DNA of 64,000 nt from Sphaerospermopsis sp. SIO1G1 (GTDB taxonomy: Bacteria; Cyanobacteriota; Cyanobacteriia; Cyanobacteriales; Nostocaceae): NCBI GenBank assembly GCA_010672785.1, contig JAAHFX010000004.1, positions 338,384 through 402,383 on the forward strand, in the 5' to 3' direction. How positions within the stretch are numbered: the first letter of the stretch is position 1; the number at the start of each line of letters is the position of its first letter. A program made the translations under genes and the position numbers. Positions 37,298 through 43,860 of this stretch are shown piece after piece. Under the pieces are notes generated by a model. It saw only the letters and a program-made list of their open reading frames with translations, searched no databases and was not told where the DNA came from.

Positions 37298-37726
37298 TTA
37301 AACCCTGGTAGCGTTATTGTCAAAAGCTTTTAATTTTTCTGCTTGTTGCAATAGTCTGTAGTTAATACGATTGCAAGCTAATGCACATAGTTCAAAAATA
37401 ACTGGATCGGCAATTTCATAATATGCACTAGTTCCTTTAGGTTGACGAAGTAAAATACCAGCTTGAGTTAATACCTTTAAATGCTTAGACAAATTCGCCT
37501 GTCCTAAACCAGTTCTCGTACCAATTTCCATTACATTCATTGCACCGGACTGGAGGCAATTTAAGATTTGTAATCTATTTGCCTCTGATAATACCTTGAA
37601 ATAGTCCGCTACAGCTATTGTAATAGCTGGATTAATAGTGTTACTGTTATGTTCGATTTGTTGCATGGCTTGACTGAATAAGTATGACAACAGGTGATCG
37701 TTAATCAGCAGTATAACTGAATTCAT
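37298..37726 (-). CDS. ArsR/SmtB family transcriptional regulator
   Basis: A 142-residue winged-helix repressor. The core runs FKVLSEANRLQILNCLQSG, NVMEIGTRTGLGQANLSKHL (recognition helix) and GILLRQPKGTSAYYEI (wing), with a C-terminal helix ELCALACNRINYRL. The classical alpha-3 metal motif ELCVCDL is absent, so metal or redox sensing would have to use the Cys residues in the LNCLQ and LCALAC segments. Met21 (MQQIEHNS) is an alternative start. The upstream region is a heptamer repeat array that begins next to the start codon. The target is not visible. Confidence 0.88.
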   Translation of the reverse strand: MNSVILLINDHLLSYLFSQAMQQIEHNSNTINPAITIAVADYFKVLSEANRLQILNCLQSGAMNVMEIGTRTGLGQANLSKHLKVLTQAGILLRQPKGTSAYYEIADPVIFELCALACNRINYRLLQQAEKLKAFDNNATRV

Positions 37727-37729
37727 GTC

Positions 37730-37878
37730 AGTTATAAGTTATTAGTTATCATTTATTAGTTATAAGTTATAAGTTATAAGTTATAAGTTATCAGTTATCA
37801 GTTATCAGTTATCAGTTGTCAGTTATCAGTTATCAGTTATCAGTTATCAGTTATCAGTTGTCAGTTGTCAGTTATCAG
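37730..37878. repeat. Tandem (AGTTATC)n and (AGTTATA)n heptamer array
   Basis: About 20 copies of a 7-base unit (AGTTATA, AGTTATC, AGTTGTC), which is the reverse complement family of AACTGAT. It occupies the region directly upstream of the ArsR gene start. Confidence 0.92.
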
Positions 37879-37997
37879 TGCTTTTCATTCTCCCCCTGCA
37901 CCCCAGCACGGCTTAATGAGAAGTATTGAACCGGATATGATATGACAGGGGAGGCTGTAGACCACAATTTTTTGGTAGTAATATAAGAAATGGGTAA

Positions 37998-38216
37998 TTA
38001 ATGATGTCTTCTTCTATATCTACGACGATAACGACATTTATAATACCTACCACGATAATATATATAACGGTTTCTACCAGTACAAGTTCGATAACGTCTC
38101 ACACGAATGGTTCTGTAACGACGGTGATGATGGTGTGCTTCTGCATTTTCTGCGAAACTAAAAATAGGAATCAATGAGATGACGCTAGCAAGAAGCAAAG
38201 ATGTAATTTTTTTCAT
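37998..38216 (-). CDS. Small secreted Arg/Tyr-rich basic protein
   Basis: 72 residues with a signal peptide (MKKITSLLLASVISLIPIFS, then FAENAEA) and a likely cut near residue 26. The mature ~46 residues start with HHHH and are dominated by Arg and Tyr (RRYRTIRVRRYRTC, YIYYRGRYYKCRYRRRYRRR) with two Cys. Strongly cationic. It could bind DNA, polyphosphate, cell wall or envelope polysaccharide, or be an antimicrobial-like peptide; I do not recognise a family. It stands alone 280 bases downstream of the CDPS gene. Confidence 0.75.
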   Translation of the reverse strand: MKKITSLLLASVISLIPIFSFAENAEAHHHHRRYRTIRVRRYRTCTGRNRYIYYRGRYYKCRYRRRYRRRHH

Positions 38217-38499
38217 GGGAATCTTCTGAATAGTTGGTCATTATTTCTGTAAACATTTAGCGGTACAGAAAACAGAGATTCCATGACAATTGATTGAAAA
38301 TAATTATGTCTATTATATCATAATGTCAAGAAATATAGACAATTGAGATGCACGTAAAGATATTTTTTCTATAAGTATTTTTTCCCAAAGCCTCTTATTT
38401 TTGATGGTTTTATGGTAATTTTTATGCTAAATTACCAGTTGGTAATAGGTAAATAGTTTTTTATAGCATGAAAACAAATAACCTATTTCTACCTAATAA
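38217..38499. other. Non-coding gap
   Basis: AT-rich leader of the small basic protein gene, with short CTATT-type direct repeats (about 38435-38520). No gene seen. Confidence 0.45.
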
Positions 38500-39357
38500 C
38501 TATTCACTACCTATATAACTTTTCTTTTTCAAACGTAAACTTACCCAGATAATTTTTTGTAAGAATAATGGAACATCTGAGTATAAACCTGCTGCTATTT
38601 CTTCAAAGGTTTTGATAGAACCAGGATAAACAAAAACAGATAATCCTTGTTCTGCTATACAGGTAAATAAAGCTGACTCTTCTAATAAATATGTCTTGGC
38701 TAAATATTTTTGCTTTTCTATAGATATAGTATTATCTGAATTTAATTCTTGGATACGACTAAGATAGGTATCAGCAAAAGAGTTGACTAATGTTGCAAAA
38801 GACTGATTAGATTGACAAAGTTGCTGAAATTGGGAGTAGTAAACTGGGAAATTAGGTTGCTTTTCTACTTCCGAAGTCAGTTGGAAAGTAAAATGACAAT
38901 TTTTAGTATATTCTTGAAACAATAAATTATTCTCACGGATAAATTTCTGTCCACTGGAAATTGCTTGAGCATAAAATTCTTCATTCTGGTTATTTCCCAT
39001 CACTTCCAGAGTCAAGCGATATATACTATCTCCGACTAAGACAGTACAGGTTGTAAATCTTTCACTAATCCATTTTATAGAAGCTTTTAATCTTTCAGGT
39101 TCACAAAAATTTTTGCTTCCCAAACTAACAATAAAAACACAACTTTGATACTCCGGTAGAGAATTACGTAGGTGATGGGGTAAGAATTTAGATATACTTG
39201 CTTTGTAAGAATACTCTTGGGTTATACTTTGACTGGAGTGATATAGCTTTAATTCACGTTTCTTGAGAGAAATAGCTTTGCTAACTTGTGACTGAACTAA
39301 GTTCAATTGTTCAAGAGAAAGCTGATTCCAATCAAAATCTTCCCATCTATTGATCAT
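38500..39357 (-). CDS. tRNA-dependent cyclodipeptide synthase (CDPS), XYP type
   Basis: A 285-residue protein with the CDPS fold pattern. CDPSs use two aminoacyl-tRNAs to make a cyclic dipeptide (diketopiperazine). Using AlbC numbering, the catalytic Ser37 matches Ser78 in IVSLGSKNF, Tyr178 and Glu182 match Tyr223 and Glu227 in TYLLEESALF, and Y202-[HP]203 matches Tyr244-Pro245 in VFVYPGS. Residue 40 is Ser81, so this is the XYP (not NYH) subfamily. The region SIKWISERF followed by VLVGDS also fits. An N-terminal basic helix (residues about 25-40) is tRNA-interacting in the family. It is the last gene of a same-strand group with two TerB-like genes and a GRAS gene. The product amino acids cannot be predicted from sequence by eye. 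Confidence 0.85.
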   Translation of the reverse strand: MINRWEDFDWNQLSLEQLNLVQSQVSKAISLKKRELKLYHSSQSITQEYSYKASISKFLPHHLRNSLPEYQSCVFIVSLGSKNFCEPERLKASIKWISERFTTCTVLVGDSIYRLTLEVMGNNQNEEFYAQAISSGQKFIRENNLLFQEYTKNCHFTFQLTSEVEKQPNFPVYYSQFQQLCQSNQSFATLVNSFADTYLSRIQELNSDNTISIEKQKYLAKTYLLEESALFTCIAEQGLSVFVYPGSIKTFEEIAAGLYSDVPLFLQKIIWVSLRLKKKSYIGSE

Positions 39358-39525
39358 ATTATTTTCTTGATTAACAGGTTATCAAATTAAAAATTTTAGT
39401 AGTTGTGTTTCAAATCTGATTATACCTAAATTAAATTCACAATAACCTATCAATCAGAATTTTTTTTATAGGTGGGTAAACCCCACCCTGTTAAAGTTTT
39501 TGCTCAGTTCAGCTACACAAATCTA

Positions 39526-40020
39526 TTAAATTTCTGTATCAAACAAAGATAACCTTAAACGCTCAGTTGAATCTTCCAATTCTGCTAAAGATTCCAGACT
39601 AATACGGACATTTTTTTCAATACCTAACAGTTCTGCTGCTTTAGAGACTACTGCTTTTTCTTGATCATGGTAAACACCATCCGCACGACACATTTTGATA
39701 GCTTGATACAAGAGTGTGCGACGGAAATTTAGAGAAAAATCATAACTAATACCACTTAGTAATTCATCTAAATTGGCATTTTTCCAATCAGCTTTACGGA
39801 CTGCTTCAATGTATTCTTCTGGTTCAGCTAACAACAGTTCTTGCTCGTTGATGTACCATTGCAGTTCTGCTTCTGCAAGTTCACCATCTGCACCAGCAAC
39901 TGCCATTAAAACAGTAGCATATTTGAGTGCTACATCAAAGTCAACAGGTGCAGTCAGATTGTAACGATTGATAGCGTATTTACTGGGTTGTAATTTTTTT
40001 CCACTACTCATATTAATCAC
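39526..40020 (-). CDS. TerB-like domain protein (paralogue A)
   Basis: A 164-residue helical protein with two TerB-type acidic signatures: AGADGELAEAELQWY (about residues 38-52) and CRADGVYHDQEKAVV (about residues 110-124). These ADGxxxxxE motifs are the metal-binding hallmark of TerB (tellurite resistance) domains. It is 33 bases from a close paralogue (40054-40536) and 168 bases from the CDPS gene, all in the same direction. TerB domains are linked with membrane stress and phage-related ter systems; here they occur with secondary-metabolite type enzymes. Confidence 0.85.
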   Translation of the reverse strand: MINMSSGKKLQPSKYAINRYNLTAPVDFDVALKYATVLMAVAGADGELAEAELQWYINEQELLLAEPEEYIEAVRKADWKNANLDELLSGISYDFSLNFRRTLLYQAIKMCRADGVYHDQEKAVVSKAAELLGIEKNVRISLESLAELEDSTERLRLSLFDTEI

Positions 40021-40053
40021 CCTTTTTGATAATTTTTCAAACTGAATATACCA

Positions 40054-40536
40054 CTAGACATCGCTAGTTAAAATGAAACGCAGTAATTGACTGGTAGAAT
40101 CTTCCATTTCTGCGATTGATTCAATACTGTCAACTACAGTTTTATCTACTCCTAAAACCTGAGCAGCTTTAGCAACAGCTTCTTTTTCTTTTTCGTGATA
40201 AACTCCATCTGCACGGCTCATTTTCACTGCTTGATACAACAATGAACGAGATATATTGAGAGAGAAATCAAATTTTACTTCATTCAATGCTGCTTCAATA
40301 TTGACTTGTTTCCAGTCTATATTACGAATAGCATCAATGTAGTCTTGACCACATCCAAGTAGTTTGACTTCATCCAAATACCATTGAAGTTCTGCTTCTG
40401 CAAGTTCACCATCTGCACCGACAATTGCTAACAAAATGCTACTGTATTTGATACCAGCATCAAAGTCAACTAATGTTGTAGCATTATATTTTTGTCGAGC
40501 GTAAGGAGTAGGTTCAATTTGTTTATTACTGCTCAT
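40054..40536 (-). CDS. TerB-like domain protein (paralogue B)
   Basis: A 160-residue protein closely related to 39526-40020: both start after a KYA/RQKYN segment, then DFDAGIKYSSILLAIVGADG with ELAEAELQWYLDE, a middle variable helix, and SRADGVYHEKEKEAVAKAAQ then LGVDKTVV. Acidic positions of both TerB motifs are kept in each copy. Duplicated copies in tandem suggest a hetero-oligomer or a dosage effect. It lies 197 bases downstream of the GRAS gene. Confidence 0.85.
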   Translation of the reverse strand: MSSNKQIEPTPYARQKYNATTLVDFDAGIKYSSILLAIVGADGELAEAELQWYLDEVKLLGCGQDYIDAIRNIDWKQVNIEAALNEVKFDFSLNISRSLLYQAVKMSRADGVYHEKEKEAVAKAAQVLGVDKTVVDSIESIAEMEDSTSQLLRFILTSDV

Positions 40537-40733
40537 TGTCTTCTCTTACCTTAGGTAAGATTTGGGTAAATTCAAGCCAATTGTAAGTGAAATTGCTAAT
40601 TTCTATAGTTAAGAAAATCTTATTTTCTCAAATGTGGTCAAAATGAGGATGATCCCCCTAAATACACATTAAATAAAACTGTTCAAATACCCTCTGACTC
40701 CTGACTCCTGAATTATTACAGTAATGTTTATTG

Positions 40734-41831
40734 CTAAGAAGCGTGTGACTTATTGACTTGAGCAGCAATGACTCCGACGATCGGATGATAATTATATTCA
40801 ACACCTACATAACCCCGATATTGACGAATACCTATTTTGGGATGATCTGCTTTAGGTAGGTTAAGAATTTGTGGCTTTAAGTAAAATCCGGCTTTGACTA
40901 AACGCTCTACCCATACTGATAAAGGTTCTAAACGTTCATGGCGATTTGCCATTTCATCTTCAGAGATAATATCTTCAATTTCACGCCCAAAAAAACCTAT
41001 TTTTAAAGCTACTCTTTCCGCGTTGGTTAATTCATCCAAGTCATCTACCATATCAAATACAGTTCCATATAACTGCCAACAGTTTTGAAATCTTAAGAAA
41101 AAGTCTTCAATATTATGATTAGCATTCCCTTCTAATAGTACGAATCCCAGGGGATGAAGATCGTAAAGGTGACGCAAGACTCGATCTCGTTCGTCTCCTT
41201 CATGGGGTTCACTAACAATATGATGGATAGAATAAGCGGCATTAATTGCTACTTTACCACCGAAATTGTCCTGTAACTTTTCCCATTCCTCTTCAGTTAA
41301 ATCTTCAGCACATTTATCAATCCCAACAAAATCTACTGTAAAAGGTAGAGATTTTCCAGCTTTTTCAATTGCTACTTTTGCAGTTTCTAAACTATTTGGT
41401 ACAGGTTCTAAACCGATAACAGTAAATTTTTGAGGTGGATTATTGCTTTGAGCGACTAACTCCATGACTGCGATCGCTTGACTACCTTTACCTAAACCTA
41501 AGTCCATATAGGCAACTTCAGTTAATCCACTGGTAATTATATATTCAACTAGTAATGGATTACCAATTAAATAGGAATAAGTAAAAATAGGAACTTTGGC
41601 TACAACATCAAAGATATCAATTTGCGAACCTTGATAATCTTCATATTTACTAAAGTAAACATTTCCTTGTTCAATATAATTAAAGTCCAATTTCTTCTGC
41701 AAAGCATCTGCGAACACAAATTCTTTGGTTTGGGTTTTATGATCAAACACTAAACTATGCAATAGATGATAAGCAGTACGAATGTTTCCCATTTGTAAAT
41801 GGTGAACAACTTCAAATAATGGATGTGTCAT
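40734..41831 (-). CDS. Bacterial GRAS-family protein (Rossmann methyltransferase-like)
   Basis: A 365-residue GRAS domain protein. The VHIID-like motif reads AYMDLGLGKGSQAIAVMELV (about residues 108-128), the counterpart of the SAM-binding glycine loop; VIGLEPVPNSLETAK is the acidic strand beta 2; FFLRFQNCWQLYGTVFDMVD matches the region before PFYRE; FFGREIEDIISEDEMANRHE and WVERLVKAGF match the final PFYRE/SAW motifs. Plant GRAS proteins are transcription regulators; bacterial ones were proposed to be methyltransferases of small molecules. The gene lies upstream of the TerB-like pair and the CDPS gene, so a cyclodipeptide-tailoring methyltransferase is an attractive guess. Confidence 0.9.
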   Translation of the reverse strand: MTHPLFEVVHHLQMGNIRTAYHLLHSLVFDHKTQTKEFVFADALQKKLDFNYIEQGNVYFSKYEDYQGSQIDIFDVVAKVPIFTYSYLIGNPLLVEYIITSGLTEVAYMDLGLGKGSQAIAVMELVAQSNNPPQKFTVIGLEPVPNSLETAKVAIEKAGKSLPFTVDFVGIDKCAEDLTEEEWEKLQDNFGGKVAINAAYSIHHIVSEPHEGDERDRVLRHLYDLHPLGFVLLEGNANHNIEDFFLRFQNCWQLYGTVFDMVDDLDELTNAERVALKIGFFGREIEDIISEDEMANRHERLEPLSVWVERLVKAGFYLKPQILNLPKADHPKIGIRQYRGYVGVEYNYHPIVGVIAAQVNKSHAS

Positions 41832-42020
41832 TGTTAATTGCTTCTAGTTAAACTGGTATTTTTTCCCAAAGTCTTTTATTCTTAATTTGCGATCGCTTTT
41901 CTTTGATACTTATATCTCCGACTTCTGAGTTAAATTGATAATTATTGAATTATAATCCTCCAAGCAGTCGAGGATCTCGGTTTAGGATCTAACTTTTAAT
42001 TTAATTGATCATTGATACCT

Positions 42021-42085
42021 AGATCCCCGACTTCTTTGATGATTTGAACAATAAATGATCAATTCAAGCTAGAAGTCGGGGATCT
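42021..42085. repeat. 15-bp inverted repeat between the CHAT and GRAS genes
   Basis: Perfect arms AGATCCCCGACTTCT and AGAAGTCGGGGATCT, with a 35-base AT-rich loop. A related, weaker unit is just upstream (ATATCTCCGACTTCTGAG, about 41911). It lies in the 278-base gap and could be a terminator-like barrier or a mobile repeat. Confidence 0.85.
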
Positions 42086-42109
42086 CATTCTGGAATCTGG
42101 TTATGCAAA

Positions 42110-43477
42110 TTACCAAGGATTACCGATAATTGTAAACGCAGACCAATAATAAGGATGAGAAAAGTTTTTATCTCTTAATTCTGCTAATTCCGATGGCAAT
42201 TTAATTCTACCATTAGAACTTTGCAAATTACCTGATTCTATTCCCACTTCTCCTTTTAACATAGCTATTTGTGCTGTTTGTAATGCTTTCGCTTTCAAGG
42301 GAATTTCTTGTAAATGTTGATAAAATTCATTCATTAAAGCTAAAGTTCCTACATCACTCACATTCCAAAGACTAGCTAAAGCAGATTTAACTCCTGACTT
42401 AACCGTTAACCCCGCAAATCCTAACTCTGCTTGATTATCTCCAAATGCAGTTTTACAAGCACTGAGAACTAATAAATCCACTTGTGGATTATCCAATTGT
42501 AATTTTTCAATTTCATTTAAACTAAGTCTTTCATTATCCCAAAATTGAATATAAGACTGATCTGGAGTTCCTGGATTGAACTCTGCATGGGTAGCTAAAT
42601 GCACAATGTTAAATTTTCCATTTTTGCGTTGTGCTTGGAAATTTTCCAGAGTAAATTCTTGATTGAGAAATTGTTGATTGGGTGCAAACTCTTGCGTAAT
42701 TTGATTTAATTCCACTGGTACTGCGGGTAAAGATGCAAGTTGGGAAAATTCCGATGCTCCCATTGCTAAAACTTGTAAATTTCTTTTTTTACTTGGTTCA
42801 GTTTTAATTAAATTGAAAGCTGGAATGCGTGCTAGACTATACTTTTCAATTAAAAATTTATTACCATCATGTAAAGTTGCTATTGGTAAAGTTCTTAAAC
42901 CTGCTCCCAAACAAAACATAATCGTATCAATTTTTTCTTTTTTGAGAGTAAATTCTAATGGTTTAACTATCCAAGTATATAATCTTTGTGCCGGTTTTAA
43001 GTAAAGTTTTGTGCTGCGTCTACTGGGACTTGTTACTGTTACATTTAACTGTCTAACTACATTCAATAAAGTTTTCCTATCCGCAGTTTTGACACTATAG
43101 ATTTGGGGTTTTTTCCCAGGAGTAATAATAACTAATTGTAGTTGCTTTGCTCTAGCCCAAATCCATACTACCGCAGGTTTTGTATTTGTTTGTTGAGCAA
43201 GATCAGCAAGTGATTCTGATATATCTGTGGCCATCAATGAAAGAGACGGTAGGTTTTCCCCAAAATATTGATCATAATCTCCTTTCCAATGTTGCTCGAC
43301 TTCATCCACTGCTTCAATAAAACTCTTATTGTTGAGAAACCTTTCCCAATCTTGATCGTTGACAGCGTAAACAGACTGATTTACCAGTATAGAACTAGAG
43401 ACAACTGTCGTCATAAAAACAAAAATAAATAAGCTCAAAAAGATAGTTACTTTCTTTAACTTAATTCGGTGCAACAT
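42110..43477 (-). CDS. CHAT domain (caspase-like) protein with N-terminal membrane anchor
   Basis: A 455-residue protein. Residues about 9-33 form a signal peptide or membrane anchor (ATIFLSLFIF type). The C-terminal half is a CHAT clan-CD peptidase domain: NIVHLATHAEF (catalytic His, about residue 296), LLVLSACKTAFGD (catalytic Cys, about residue 340) and LWNVSD. The usual TPR repeats of cyanobacterial CHAT proteins are absent; a shorter helical region with KPAVVWIWARAKQLQLVI precedes. CHAT proteases act in programmed responses and some defence systems. It is upstream of the GRAS gene on the same strand. Whether it belongs to the same unit is uncertain. Confidence 0.88.
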   Translation of the reverse strand: MLHRIKLKKVTIFLSLFIFVFMTTVVSSSILVNQSVYAVNDQDWERFLNNKSFIEAVDEVEQHWKGDYDQYFGENLPSLSLMATDISESLADLAQQTNTKPAVVWIWARAKQLQLVIITPGKKPQIYSVKTADRKTLLNVVRQLNVTVTSPSRRSTKLYLKPAQRLYTWIVKPLEFTLKKEKIDTIMFCLGAGLRTLPIATLHDGNKFLIEKYSLARIPAFNLIKTEPSKKRNLQVLAMGASEFSQLASLPAVPVELNQITQEFAPNQQFLNQEFTLENFQAQRKNGKFNIVHLATHAEFNPGTPDQSYIQFWDNERLSLNEIEKLQLDNPQVDLLVLSACKTAFGDNQAELGFAGLTVKSGVKSALASLWNVSDVGTLALMNEFYQHLQEIPLKAKALQTAQIAMLKGEVGIESGNLQSSNGRIKLPSELAELRDKNFSHPYYWSAFTIIGNPW

Positions 43478-43788
43478 TGCTGATATTCCTTCTCTCTTTA
43501 TATTACTTCATCAATTTATTAAAACTCAATTCTGTAAATAATCAGTAAAAAAGTATGTTTTATTCCATCATATCTTCAGGTTTATTTAATAATTATCAAA
43601 TGTTTCAAAATATTGCAAATTATGACGAGAAAATTATCCCAATTTTAACTTTTTAAGCCTCTAATCATAATTGTTTCTTAACTGCAATAGTGGATTCTAT
43701 TATCTTGTGTGGCTGACTATTCAGTAAATTGACACTGGTTCAAAAAACAATGAACCGAAAGCAAATTGTAAATTTATATTTGTACCGC
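43478..43788. other. Divergent intergenic region between CHAT and PhoX-like genes
   Basis: Over 300 bases, AT-rich, no gene. Should hold the promoters of both divergent genes, but I cannot place them with confidence. Confidence 0.5.
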
Positions 43789-43807
43789 AATTGGATTTAA
43801 TCCAATT
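43789..43807. promoter_or_regulatory. 19-bp palindrome upstream of the PhoX-like gene
   Basis: AATTGGATT-T-AATCCAATT is a perfect palindrome with a one-base centre. It lies 53 bases before the ATG at 43861. The symmetry and position suit an operator for a dimeric repressor or activator. No named factor is assigned. Confidence 0.5.
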
Positions 43808-43860
43808 CTAAAAAGCTGAATAATCAGTAGACACATCTACGATATATTTTGAGGAATTTT

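Noticed and set aside
38500..39357. First reading of the CDPS as inactive because Lys82 seemed to replace the catalytic Ser
   Set aside because: The catalytic Ser37 of AlbC lies in the G-x-S strand end, not in the following N-S pair; this aligns with Ser78, which is present.
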